Positions 12,287 through 26,848 of a stretch of DNA of 64,000 bases are shown here, piece by piece (position 1 is the stretch's first letter; each line of letters opens with the position of its first letter). Origin of the DNA: Dermatophagoides farinae (Eukaryota > Arthropoda > Arachnida > Sarcoptiformes > Pyroglyphidae); the NCBI RefSeq assembly GCF_024713945.1, contig NC_134686.1, positions 2,442,001 through 2,506,000 on the forward strand, in the 5' to 3' direction. Position numbers and translations under genes: made by a program. The notes under the pieces were generated by a model. The model saw nothing but the letters and a program-made list of their open reading frames with translations, was not told the origin of the DNA and made no database searches.

Positions 12287-15200
12287 ATTTTTTTGTTTGT
12301 TTGATTGTTTATTTCACACACCATTTGGAAGGAGAAAAAAAACCAAAAACAAAACAAAAATTTTATTATGAATCGATTGCCTTATCCAGAATCCAATCAA
12401 TCAATTGTTTTTTTTTTGGACTATATTTTTTTGATTAATTAATTTGATAATTTTTGAACACAAATTTCCTGGCACCAATACAGAATATTATTTATAGAAT
12501 GAAAATGATAAAATCTGATTCGTTTTTCTCAGAGACTTTTTATTTTTATTTTTTCTTTTCTGTTGTGGTTCATTTATGTTGCGATTGGGGAGGTTTTCTG
12601 AATCGGATTGGAAATTCAGAAATACAACGAAAAAAGATACATCCAAAAACGAAACGAAACGAAAAAATTTTTGCCTGAATTGATCAAACACACAACCATC
12701 AAGTACCGTCCCAGCTGTCAAACTGTCAAAAATAAAAATAAAAATAAAAAAAAAATTTCTATTCGTTTCTCGTCAATTCTCGTCAATGTGTTTTTTTTTT
12801 GGTTGGTCAGACGATAAAAATATCTGTGTGTGTTTCACACACACACACACACATACACATGAATTGACAACGAACGACAGTGAAATGAAAAGTTGGTTCA
12901 CGCCGGTTATATTTGCAAAAACATTGATATTTCAATTTTTTTTAGCCAATGCAATATCCATTGACGCGCGTGTATGTTTTGTTTAGCCAAAAGCATAGCA
13001 AACAACAAACATATCATAAGGATTTTAGGCTGTTTTTTTTCTTGTCTTGCTGTCCAACAACAAAACAATATGATTTGTTCATTACATATATGCTCTATCT
13101 GTGTGTGTGTGTGTGTGTATCTATTTTTTATTGTTGTTGTGGTCAATACACGCACGCACACATTATAATGATAAAAATTCGTGAAAAAAAACGTGGTCGA
13201 CGTCGTCGTCGTTGTTGTTGAATTCGTCCCAATGATGATGATGATGATTATTGTTATTATTAGATGAAAAACAGACTAGGATTTCAATATAAAGAATTCG
13301 GGATTTCCAAACCTAGTAGTTATGTTTTTTTTTTTTTTTTTTTTTTTGAGATTCGTATTTCATTCACGAACCCGATCATAGATTTTCATGATGATGATGA
13401 TTTGTTTTTGGCCGAGAAAACTACTGTTTTTTTGTTTATCAAATAGGAACCGGATATATTCATATATATGTAAAAACAATCAATCATTCAATGTTGATGA
13501 AATTCATATAAACAGACACATGTTGCACATACACACACACACACACACATTATTATCAATATAGTTGTGGTTGTTTTTTTTTCTGGTCGGCAAAATTCAA
13601 TGAATTATTATTTTATCCAATATGTTTAGTGGTGGTGGTGGTGGTCATCATCAGGTGGGTTGTGATTGTAGGGTGATGATGATGATGATGATGATGATTG
13701 TCGTCGCCGTTGTTGTTGTTGTGGTTGTTCATTATTATTATCCCACCTATTTATTATTCATCATTAGATTCTGATGATGATATATGTAAATCAAATACAC
13801 TCAGTCAAAACATTGCACCAAGAAAAATAAAATAGTGGACAAAAATTCATTGAATTCAAACCTAGCACTATATTTGTGTTTCAATTCTTTCTGATTGTAT
13901 GTATTCAAATTCTGTTATATTGCTGATGATCACCCACTTGATGTTGCCATCATTATATCTACATACATGATTATCGATGGATTCAATTATTAATCAATGA
14001 TATATATATATGATGGTTTATGTGATGTATGTGATGTGATCACACAATTGAATTTGAAAAATAGAAAATGATTGAAATGATGAACGCGACAACGATTCAT
14101 TCAATCAACGAATTATGGATGAATGAAATGTGTGTTGTGTGTGTGTGTGTGTGTATGAAACAGCATTGATAGTAGTGTGTGTGTGTGTGTGTGAAGTATG
14201 AAATGAAAAGAGAATGGAGAAAAAAAGATCTAAAGGATGTGTCTACGAATGTTGTTCAAACACATAGACAAACATACATACACACACACACACAGACATT
14301 ACTCTTTTTTTTCCACCATTATTCGGGTTTTTCTTTCGTTTTTTTTGTTATTGTGTATATATATGGTATATATCTATGACACCACCAAATATAAACCACC
14401 GTACATACAGAATGTTTGTCGGTGTGTGTGCATATATGTTGTGTTAACAATGTGCGCGCGTGCGGAAACTCTAAAATACGGGAATTCTGAATCAAAAAGT
14501 TAGAATAAAGGTTGTTTTGTTTTGGTTTCTGTTGTTTGATGAATGATGAAAATTTTTAAAATATGACGATGGATAGATGAATGAATAAAACCCAAGTATA
14601 AATTGAATAAGTGGATTTTTTTTTCTGTTCGTTTGTTTGTTTGTTTGCCAAGCTTGTATGAAATCCAGTTGTAAAAAAAAGTTGATTTATGGAATCCATT
14701 TTTTTTTCTCTTCCTATCCACCCCATCCCACTACTAAATGTAAGTAAAGTGTTAAGAGAAAAAAAACTTTTAGTTCCAATACACACACACACACACACAC
14801 GTGTATGTATCCAATGGCCATAAATTTATCAATTCTTGATAGGATTCTGATAGGATTTTTTTTTGTTGTCCTTCATGTTGTTGTTCGATTTATCAAGAAA
14901 TCACGATGAGATGTTCATCATAATTATCATCATGTGAGAATGTTGATCGGTATATTGATTTGAATCGATAATGGCCACACATGAATGATTTTTTTTCTCT
15001 TCAAATCGATTGTGATTGATTGGAAAAAAAAACTAATTTCATTTGAATAAATGAAATGAATCAAAAAAAAAAAAAATAAAAATTACCTACATATTGAGAA
15101 TGTGTGTGTATATTATAATTTTATGACATGATCATGATCATGATGATGAAACAATGATCAATTCAAACAAACAAACAAAAGTTTTTTTCGTCTTCTTCTT

Positions 15201-15530
15201 TCTATTGACTGAAACATATAATCAAAAAGACGACGACGAAAAAAATTGATGCTTAAAATCTCATGTAACAATAAAGATATGATGATGATGAATGAATGAA
15301 TGAATGAGATATGCAAATCAATATCCATGATGAATGAATGAATGAATGATAATTAGCTTTAAAAAAAATGAAAAGTGTTAACATTTTTTTCCAACAACAG
15401 GGAAATACGAAAACAAGGTGTTAATTAAACAAAAATCGTGTGTGTTCACTTATTTTTTTTTTTTTTTTTTGGTCACTAACTAAATCATCAATTCTTTGAA
15501 TCCGGCATAGGTTATTTGTATCATGATTTT

Positions 15531-15572
<42 letters not shown>

Positions 15573-16135
15573 TGTTTGATATAATTTTTCCAGGAAATTT
15601 TTTTGCATGTATGAAATGTCAAATTACTTTTTTTTCTTGTTTATCGTCGATCAAAAATCAATCGAAAAAGTACATACGAACTGAAACGAAACGAAATTGA
15701 AGAAGAAGAAGAAGAAGACGAAAAAAAATGTAAATGTTTTGGTCACGCAATTGTGTGTCTGTGGGCAAATCATAATGTTTTCAATGCTGATCATGATGTT
15801 GATGATTTGACAAAGTTTGTTTCGGCTCACAAATCAACACACACACATCATCATCATCATCATCATCATCAACATCGATGTGAATTTTGAATAAATCTAA
15901 AAAAATGAACTAAAAATGAACTATACAGTACTGTACTGTGAAATGGTTGAATGTTAAAATGAATGTGATTTTTTCTTTTTTCTTTTTGTTTTGTTTTGTT
16001 TTTTAGTTGATCAAAAATCAACTGATCCGTTCCATTCTGTTAATGATGATGATGATGATGATGAAACAATGTTTGAAACAGCAGCTACAACAGCAGCAGC
16101 AGCAGCAGATAGTATCGCTCCGTTGGTCATGGATT

Positions 16136-16200
16136 GACATTGGATTGAAAATTGTTTTTTGTCTGTTTTTTCCAGGAAAAACAATTTTCAATCCAATGTC
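16136..16200. repeat. Perfect 24-bp inverted repeat (hairpin)
   Basis: Arms 16136-16159 and 16177-16200 are exact reverse complements over 24 nt, with a 17-nt spacer. The arms are not simple repeats: they contain GACATTGGATTG and its complement. A CAG run (about 16080-16108) lies just upstream. The structure could be a hairpin RNA precursor, a snap-back duplication or the remnant of a tiny foldback element. No target-site duplication is obvious. Confidence 0.9.
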
Positions 16201-18017
16201 TGCACAAAAATTTTCTGTCTTTTCTTGATCCAATAGACATACATATGTATTGATGAGAACAACGCACTCAACATACATAATGTGATTGAATTGTTGTTGT
16301 TTTTTTTTATTTAAATTCAGAAAAAAATATTATTCATGAATGATAATCATAGTTTTCACACACACACACACACACACTTACAAGATGTTTATATACGTTA
16401 TAATTTGAATATGAAACGTTTGATTTTATGATTTATGTAAATGCAAACATGATCATCATTATTGCGATACAATTTTTCAAAATCATAGGTGTTCCATTTG
16501 GTCATTAGTTTGTTTTGTTTTTGATTTGATTTGATTTGATTAATCCTTTAGTCACCAAGATGCATAAATCAATGTTTGATTTATTTTACATTATTATCAT
16601 TGCAATTGGTGACACTTGTCATCATTATCATTTTTATAATCATAATAAATGTGGCTGTTAACCCTTTTTTCGTGCATTTTTTATCGCTAATTATACATTT
16701 CATTTGATTGTTTATATATTGATTTGATTAATTTCATCATATATGACAACAGACAATAGACAATGTGTTGTGTAATAATTATAATTCAACAATCAGATTT
16801 CAAGAATAAAGGATTGAGGTGGAAAAAAATGATTTTGGCCGTATGTCCAAGAAAAAAAATTGATTCATTGATTCATTGATTTTGTGGCCACACCGACACA
16901 CACACACATCAGTCACAAGTTTGAACAAAAAAAAAGTCATGCGATTCTTTCATTCAGTTTGTTTGAAACATACGATATTTTTCTCGTTCGTTCGTTTTTT
17001 TTTCACCATATATTTCTCTCTATAGATTCGATTTTTATTTTTCTATATTTTTGATATGAGAAAAAAAATGAATGAATGAATGAATGATGGATCATAACAG
17101 GAAACAGTGGGCTTTTTGCCTTTTTTTCCGTTTTTATTTTATTTCTTATTCAACCACCATATACCACCACCAATATATTCACTGTATGTGAAAGTTTTTC
17201 TCTTTCAATATGCAATATGCAACATACACACACACACACACGCACGTATGTGAAAAGGATTCACCGGAAATCTGATAATCGATATCATATCAAACACACC
17301 ATACACACACACACACACACACACTTTATCGATTACCTCTTTTTTCTTCTTTTCTCATTCTCTCTCTCAGTATATGTGTGTGTGTTTGCATCGTTGCTTA
17401 TTTTTCATGTTCAGTCTACATCCAATGCTAGGAATATAGGATTTTTTCAATTCTCTCTCAAATGTTGAAATGATTTCTAGATTTAAAAAAAATTCTTTTG
17501 TGTAAAAGTACATAGTGAATCAATCTTATTGTTGAAACATTGTTATGTTCATCGAAGATCAAAGATCATTTTTCAAATAAAAAAAAAAAAAAAATTTCAA
17601 ACCATATCATCCGGTTCAATCGTCGTTCGATTGTTGTTTGATTTGATTTGACACATATCCAAAAGATTTTCTATCTGGATAATTATTTTATGCTCACACA
17701 CAATTCATCTAGATTCCAAGTTTCCTACAAGACCGAGAATGATAATAAAAAAAAAAAAAATTATCAATCACTCATTTCATGTGTGCACGCGCGCAAAATT
17801 GAAAACAAAAAAAATTTCACCATTTGTGATTGAAATTTTAGTGATTAGTTTATATATTTGTATAGTTTGCAAATAAAAAATTCTTTGAATTTTATCTGTT
17901 TTACCAAATTCTTGTCTACTTTGTTTTATTTTGTTTTTTTTTTCATTTTAACCGCAGAAAAACTATCAAAAACTATTGCAAAAAACGGAGAGAGAGGGAA
18001 CGATCTGAAAGAATTTA

Positions 18018-18137
18018 AATTAACTTTTTTTTTCTTCCCTTTTACAACAAATTTTTGTATTGCTGAATTTCAAAAAAATTCTCATCGGTTGAATATTGTT
18101 TTAACCGATGAGAATTTTTTTGAGAGAAAAGTTAATT
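18018..18137. repeat. Nested inverted repeat with perfect 21-bp inner arms
   Basis: Inner arms 18070-18090 and 18103-18123 are exact complements (core TTCTCATCGGTT) around a 12-nt loop. An outer pair AATTAACTTTT (18018-18028) and AAAAGTTAATT (18127-18137) is also exact. The spacing between inner and outer pairs is asymmetric (41 and 3 nt), so this is a hairpin with a large one-sided bulge, or two successive foldbacks. Confidence 0.85.
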
Positions 18138-21100
18138 GTTTTTTTTTTCTTCTTCATCATTATAAAATGGAGAAATGAAAAAAAAAAAAAAAAATTTCAT
18201 GTTGAATTTCACTCAGATTCCACACTTTGGATTCGATTCTGTATGTTGTAATTGTAATCTATAGGAAAGGAAACCATTCATTCATTCATTCAATCATCAT
18301 GTTGACAAACAATGATGATATAAACTTGTCACATTGTTACATTATCATCACAAATTGAAAATTATCTTTTCTTTAAGAGATAAAAAAAAAAAATAATACA
18401 ATCCTTACAATGGTCAACCAAACTAAATAAACATCAACATCCAAGTAAAATTTATTCATTTCATTTCATCTTCTCAACGTTTTCAAAAGACACTCGCACA
18501 CTCGCACACACACACGATTGTTTTACATAATAATTATTGTTATTAATTTAAATTATATGTCTTGGATTTTGTTTTGTTTTTTTTTTGTTTTTGCATTTAA
18601 AAGTTGGTATCCAACTTTTTTTTTGGATCAAGTTCACCTGTCCTGTCCTGTTCTGTTCTGTTCATCTTCATCGTTCATGTTTTGATCCACACGGCTAATC
18701 GTTCGTTATTCGTAGTCCATCACTATCATCATCATCATCATCATCATCATTTTTTTTGTTTATTTAATTGTTTAGAATAGTCGTCCAAATTGTTTGTACA
18801 CGATTTTTACATTTTTATAGCTATAAACAAAAAGGTAAATTTGTTTTTCAAAAATAAAACAAACATCATCTGCTGCTGCTGTTGATATTTGTATATTTCG
18901 ATTGCCTTTGAAATTACAAATTATCAATCGATATACAGAGACAGAGAAATCATAGATTTTTTTTTTTTTTTTTTTGGTTTAAATTTATACCAGGTTTTTT
19001 CTTTCTAGTACCATCATTTTTTCAGCCACGATTTTTTATTCGGGTAACAGTTGTTGTTGTTGTTGTTGTTGTACTAGGCCGGTTATCATGATAGATACAG
19101 TAGCAACAATGTGAGAAAGATACGACAACAACTGACTGACTGACTGACTATGACGACGATGAAAATAAATTATTATTTTTGCATTCACGTCAGCTTGTGT
19201 GGATCGTTTCGATTCTTGTCGTATCTGTTGTTGTTGTTGTTGTTGTCGATTGTTGTCACATGTGATTCTGTTGGAGACCTTTCTCTATTTCGCCTATAAA
19301 AGATTCTTCGTCGTTTTTTTTTGTCAATTCCATCTTTTGATATACACTACACTTTGGGTACTCGGATTTTTTTTTTTTTTTTTTTTTGATAGAAATTCGT
19401 TTCCTATCGAAACTTTTTTTTTGTTCCAGAATTTCCAGAAAAATGTAAACTAAACGGTGAAAAAAAAATGTCAACCTACTCGTAATTTGGTTCTTCTTTT
19501 TCTACGATCGAGATCCATTCTATTGACAATGTTGATGATGACGATGATGATGAGCCATATGTTTTCATATTTTTTTTCCTCTGTACCAAAGAAAAAAAAA
19601 GATTCCAGAATCCGATACACACACACACACAAGTATTTCTAGTTTCAATCTGTCGAATAATTTTTTTTTTCGATTCTAGATTTGGCGGTGTCATCATCAT
19701 CGTCATATTGTTATGTGTGTGTGTGTGCGATGAGAATCAGAAACAAAAAAAAAATTTGTAATGCAAAACAAAACGAAAAAAAAAATCACGGCTGTTGTCT
19801 TGATAGATTGTCTTTTGGTTATTGTTGTTGTTGTTGTTTTACCTTTCAAATATCCGTATGATTTGTAATGCAAAAAGAAAAAAAAATTTTGTTTCTCATA
19901 AAAAAGAATAATTCTGGATCCTATAAAAATTCGATTTTTTCTTTTCCAGAATTGTTGTTGTTGTTGTTGTTATCGTATTCTGAATGGAAAAATTGATTTT
20001 AAAGCAATGATACAAATTAATTACAAATAAACATTGCCATTGGATAAAAAAGTATCAAAATCGAATGAAAAAAAGGATCTGAATATTTTTATGCGAATAA
20101 ATCAAACACACACACACACACACACATTGCATAAAAATGTGTGAAATGAATGGTTTTCAATTTTCCATTAGTCTACTGCTGCTGTTGCTGATGTTGCTGA
20201 CTAAACTGTGTGCGTGTGTGTGTGTGTGTATGTCAGATGTCTAAGAATCAAGTATGTGTGTGTGTGTGTGTGTTGTCATCAGACAAATAAATCATATTCT
20301 TAACTGTCTGATACATATATATTCTGGCAAAAATATATGTATGTGTTTGTTCAAATCTCAAATGAAAATAAAAAAAAACTTTTTCGTTCGTTTTCACTTT
20401 CACTCTTTTTTTTTATTCATCATCATATTTTTTTTTATTCATGTAGATCAGGGAATTGATGTGTATACGAAAGAAAAATCTAAAACTCTCTAAGAATATG
20501 ACGAAGACAAATTCTGACAATGAATAAAAAAAACGAAAAAAAAAATCAACAACAACAAAATAGACTAATTACTATTAGGAAACTATTTTTTTTTACTTGA
20601 AAAAATGTAAGAATATTCCATGTTTTTTTTATTTTTAAAAAAAATGTGTGATGATGATGATGACAAGACTTGGCGTAATTTATCTTCAAATATTTAGATT
20701 TTTTGTTTTCTTTTTTCTTGTCGTAGTTTTGCTATACAAAAAAAAAATATTTATCATCAAATGGCAACAGCCGAAAGCCAGTGAGTGTTTGCCAAAAAAA
20801 AAATCTGATCTGTTTAGCAGATTTTTTTTCTGGCTGTTTTGTTTTGTTTTTTATTTTTTATTTTTTATTTTTCTCGTTCAGTATAGCCAATTCATCGAAC
20901 GGGGAGAAAGAAAAATGAAAATGGATCGGCATGATCCAGAGAAAATAAAAACCAAAGCAAACGATGATGAAAACACGCGCACACACACGCACGTCATAAA
21001 CAATTAATCATTATCATCATATATGGAAGTATGAAAAAAAAACAAAAAAAAAAAAAAATGAAATTCATACAGCAATGAAGAAACGAAAAAAAAATCTCTG

Positions 21101-24100
21101 CCAAGATAATAAATTTTCCATTTTTCATCATTTCTTGTGTATGATGATGATGATGATCCATAAATTCTCATTGTTTTTTTTTCATTCAATCATCATCATC
21201 ATGATTGTTCCAAATGAATGGTCACCATACACACACACACACTTACACGCACACAGAGTAAAATGAATTTTAATTTCAGAAATCAGAAAAAAAATATTCA
21301 ATCAAAACTTGCCAGCAAAGAATCCTTTGATTGTCTGGTAAGAAAACAATCGATTTCAATGATGATTCGCATCATAAATCGATAGTTCCAGATAATTGAC
21401 TACATCCATCCATCCATATATCGTCGTCATCATTAAGATTCGAAAAAAAATTTTTTTTCTGTTTTTCTGTTCTCGTTTAAATTCAATTTGCACAGAATTC
21501 TTTGATGTTTTGATGATGAAAAAAAAAAATTCATTTCATGATTAATTCAAAATTATGAATGAAAATTTGGTAATTTGGTTTGCTTCATTCGCGTATTGTG
21601 ATCAACATTATCATTTCTTCTTTTTTTTCTTGTTGTTCTGTCCGCATTCGTTATATTATAGTTCCTATATCGATGCTACATAAAAAATAACAGACCGGGA
21701 CAGGCAAAAAAAAAAAAAAAAAATAACGAATATAACCGGCCATATATACGACATTATTATGTTTTCAATGTTATAACAATAGCAATACTGCTTACTTGGT
21801 CCTGGAACCTTCACATGTGTGTGTGTGTGTGAGTGAGTGAGAGAAAAAGATGAACAAAAAACTGTGTGTGTGTGTATATGAATTGAAAAGAATGATAAAT
21901 TGTATGAAATAAATCATCAAACTTGTTATGAATGTTGAATGTTGAATGGATGTTTGAATTGAATAAATGTAATGTATAGTAAACGCGCGCGTGTGGTTGG
22001 TTGGTTAGTTGGTGAATTTTTACTATTTTCACCAAATAGTGAAAAAATTGGCTTGAAGAGGACGACGATGACGACGACGATGATGATGTAACATGCTGAC
22101 AACATCAATATTCAATCATTTGTGAATTGTGTGTGTGTGTTGACCGTGATTTTTTTTTTCATTGTTATTGTTTTGTTTGTTATCGAATGGTGGATACAAA
22201 AAAAAAAACCCAGTGACAAAAAAAAATGAACAATTGCCCAAACAAAACAAATGAACCATCAACTTTATCATTGGTTTGATTTTCAGGATTTTTTTTTTTT
22301 TGGATAATAATAATAAGAAGAAGAAGAAAAAAAAATGTCTCCCATTCATGAATATCATCCAAATAATAATTTTTGTGATCAGCAGATGTGTGTGTGTGTG
22401 TGTGAAGTAGTTTTTTTTTCTTTGAACAAAAAAAAAAATATTCGGACATGGATCATGGTTTTTTAAATGCCCAGAAAAATTTTTTTTTTCACATTATAAT
22501 TAATAATACATGAATGAAATGAATGAATGAACAATTCAATTATATACCTTTAAAAAGGTTTTTTTTCCTTTATTCATTCATTCATTATATAATCATTGTG
22601 GTGATGATGATGATCTATCTATTTAAACTAGTAGAACCTTTTTTTTTGTTTTTTCTTCTTATGAAAATTGGCTTCTCATCAAGTAGTCAAACTTATGACC
22701 GATGATGATGATGATGATGATGATGATATTCAAACCTATCATTATCATTGGATGGATTATATCGTATATACTGGTTACATTATCATTTTTATCACATATT
22801 CCATGGAAAAGTAAATACGATTTTTTTTTATTGTCTGAGAAAATGAATTTTAAAAATGGCGACTATTTACCTTTTCTTATGGGTGTACATGATGACAATA
22901 ATGGTCAAAATAGTGGTCATTTTCCTTTTTTTAACTCCAAAAATCCATCCGTAATTTTAGTATCGATATAAATAACATATCAGAGATCAATAGTTCAATG
23001 ATCATCATCATCATCATCATCACATAACCCGTTCGTAATGGTTGAATGAAAAGAGGTGAGCAATGAAATCATTCAGATTCTATTATTTTACATCTATCTA
23101 ATGAAAAACAAAACAAAAACAAAACAAAAAAATTCTAAACATTTGCAGCAACAACAAAAAACATTGCTCAAGAGAAAAAAAAATTCTATTATTCTAAATC
23201 GGTAGCAATGTGTGCAAGTGTGTGTGTGTGTGTGTGTGTCATTCTTTCATTCTGGCAGTAACAAAAAAAGTCAAACATTTTCACTTGCCCCTTCATATAT
23301 AAATATATATTGTGAACCAGAAAATACGAAATACGAATAAAAAAAAAAAAAACATTCACAGAATTTCCATTTTCGTTCTCTTTCCAATGGAATATTCATT
23401 CTTTGAATAGAATTGATGATAACCACCATCAGAATCATCATCATTGTTATTGTGTTTTTCTTTTTTTTTTTATTTTCATTTGTGTTTCATTTTTTTTTCT
23501 TTTACTCCTCGGAATTTGTGGCGTTTTATTCATTTTGTTTTTTTTTCTTTTGGTTATTTGTTAAAAAAAAATGGTAAATTTAAATTCTATACGAAATTTG
23601 TTCAACTTTTTTTTACATTGGTTGATGATGTTGATGATAATGTAATAGAAATGGTGGAAGAACAAAAAAAAAACCCGAACCGAACGGAACATGGTTCCTG
23701 TGGAATATGATGATTCAAAATGGCAACATGCAACCAGCGAAAAAAATAAAAATAAAAAAGAAAAACACGCAGTAGGAAAACAATTGGTGTTTTTTTTATG
23801 CATTTTTTTTTTGGTGAATGTGTATTTCAAAACCATGGATTGTCTTTTTTTTTCTCTCTCTCTCTGTTCTGCCCATTGCCATTGTCTTGGCGCCATTTCT
23901 ATAAACTACTAATATATCGCTGTATCGTTGCATGATTTGTGCACTGACTCCTGAATTGAATTGAAATTCATATATACATCTTGTATGTTGGCAAGCAATG
24001 AACTGAAACCGAATGATGAAAGAATCATCATCATCATCATTTTTTTCTGATTTTCTTTTCTTTTCCATACATTCTATGAATGGCATTGTTGGTGTGTGTG

Positions 24101-26812
24101 TGTGTGTGTGTATGATGTTGGATTGAAAAGTCAAACAAACACGAATGAATACCAAACACACACACACACACACAAAAAAAACGATAGATAGATATAGATA
24201 CGATTGAAACATTCATACAGCGATCCAAAGAAAGAAAAAAAAAAGAAATGAAATGAAAAGAAAATGATGATATGAATTTCGTTTTTTTTTCTTTCTTTTT
24301 TTTTTGGTTGTACCATCATCATCATCATCATCATGGATCCTGCTTTCTTTTGGAACAACCTCGGCGTTTCGATTCTGTTTTTTTTTTCTTTATTATTCAT
24401 TTGATTCATTCATCTGTGTGTGTGTGTGTGTGTGTGGTTTGGCTATTGTTCTCATCATCATTTCTCAGATCTCATCATTATATGATTGTGTGTGTGTGTG
24501 TGTATGGCAAACAATGAATTCTCTACACACACACACACAGACTGACAAACAAATATTTTCTCTATTCTGCAAAAAAAAAATTCTTTGATTTATGCAAAAT
24601 GTATCAATGTTTTGTTTGGTCGGATAAATAACACAGAATTTTTTTTTGATTATGATATTGATGATGGAACAGAAGAAAAAAATTTTTTTTTCTTTCTGAA
24701 TTTTTCGCTATTCCTGCCATCTATATATGCATGAATTGATATCCGGTTTATCATTCATGGGTAATGAGTGTGTGTGCGTGTGTGTGTTTGTGACAAAATA
24801 GTATTGCATATCACATCATATCGAATGATTCTTGAATTTTTTTTTTGTCATTTTTCATTTTTTTCATTTTGTTTTCAATGGTGTTTTGTACACATCACAA
24901 TATCTTTCTCTATATACATGTGTGTGTGTGTGTGTGTGTGTAATTTGCTCCATTTCCGTACTATGTCTAGGTCGTCGTCGTTGTCGTCGTGGGCAAGCAA
25001 CACATGGTCCAACAACACACACACACATGTGTGTATGTATAGAGTGAAAAAAAGTGAAGGGTCAAACTGTAATCAATCATTTTTCACTGACTGCTGAAAT
25101 GCTTCAATTTTTTTCCATCTTGATTTTTTTTTCTTTCAAAATGACGGGCTGGCTAAAAAGCCATTCATTTTTGTTGTTGTTGTTGTTGTTGTTGTTGTTC
25201 TCAGTATTGACCACGGTTTAGTATTTATTCATATTCATATATATATATAGCAATCATCCACGACTGACTGACTGACCAAGTGCTTCTCGTGTGTGTGTGT
25301 GTGTGTATGCGTGTTTCTCTGATGAATTGTGGTCACCACCAACAACCTACAATAACAATAACGGCTAAAGCAACAGCCAAAAAAAAAAAAATCAAAAATG
25401 ACGACGACGGCTGTTTTTTTTTTTTTTTTTTTGGTGGTTATGGACCTATAGAATTCATCAAATTTGAATTCAAAAATACACGGGAAAATGGAAAAATTCA
25501 ATGGAAAAGATGTTTTTCGAAAAACAACAACAACAACAACAACAGGATTATATTTCAATTGTAATCATATTTTGTCAATATTAATGATTGATTTGATTTA
25601 ATCGATAATCATCATCTAGAACCAACAAAAAAAAGGATTATTAGTCGTGTATGTAGTGTTTTTGCTTGCATAGAAATCAAAGAAAAAAAATGATAGAAAA
25701 AAAACCGACCGATTCTCTTGTACAGAATCACTCATTCTCTCTTTCATGTTGTGTTTGGATGGAGCAAAAAAAAAAAAAAAAAAAATTTTTTTTTTCGTTG
25801 TTTTGATATTCTTCACAAATCGTGATATTCAACATCAGCTGCTGCTGCTGCTGCTTTTGTATAATACCATTCAGAATAACAACAGCAGTGAGGAAAAAAA
25901 AAGAAAAACAATTGGCCATGTATTGAACACATACACACACACACACACAAACAAAAAGATTGAAAGAAATCTATGACATAAATAATGACAAATTAATGAC
26001 ACAGAGAGATTGTCATTGATTTTTTTCACTGTTTTTTTTCACTTTTTTTTGTTTCATTTCAATATATATTGTACAATTGTATCGAATGTTTACCTTTTCG
26101 TGTATAAATATACTACTATAACAGTATAAATAGTATGCACACGTTCAATTAAAATGGATGCAGACAACAACAACGGCGACGACAACAATTTCCAGAATTT
26201 TCAACGATTCTACAATCAAGAAATAAAATGTATCCATTAGTTTGTAAAAAGAAGAAAAAAAAAGAAATGTTTTCAAAATTATCACTTTTTAACTTTGAAA
26301 TTTTCTCGTTTTCTTGTTGAAAAATCTATTGCTACAAACATCCATGTGATGAATTAAACCGACTAGATTGAAAAACAATTCTGAGCTTTTAAACAGATTT
26401 TAATGGCCAAGTTTGTTTGTTTGTTTTTTGCCCACTTTTTTGTTTCATTTATATTTATTTATTATTCATTATGCTTTCCTGTAATGTTGTTGTTTTTTTT
26501 TCTTGCTGTTTTGTTCATCATCATGATGATGTTTGATGATGAGAGACAAAAGAGAGATGTTTTCACATGTCCATTTTTTCCAATGTTTAATGTTTTTTTT
26601 TACATCAAACAAATTCTGATTCTTAATTGTTTTCCATTTTTTTTTTATTGTTGTCAATTGTGTGTACAACAACATTTTGCAATCATTTTTTTTTCTAGAC
26701 AGAATCATCATCATGATGATGAAAGTATACTTTTAAAGATTTTAAAAATCAATTAAAATTTTCTCTCTTTCTCTTTCTAGTTTGTCCAAAAGTAAATTGT
26801 TCATTTTTGTCT

Positions 26813-26815
<3 letters not shown>

Positions 26816-26847
<32 letters not shown>
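26816..26847. repeat. (TG)n microsatellite
   Basis: A pure TG dinucleotide run of 32 nt, one of the longest in the window. Confidence 0.95.

Positions 26848-26848
<1 letters not shown>

Noticed and set aside
13170-13221. Arg-rich segment RGRRRRR resembling a nuclear basic motif
   Set aside because: A short GTC/CGT repeat translation with no flanking exon or splice context.
25766-25795. A20-T10 palindromic tract
   Set aside because: A/T homopolymer junctions of this kind recur across the window; no sign of a retroposon tail or terminator function.
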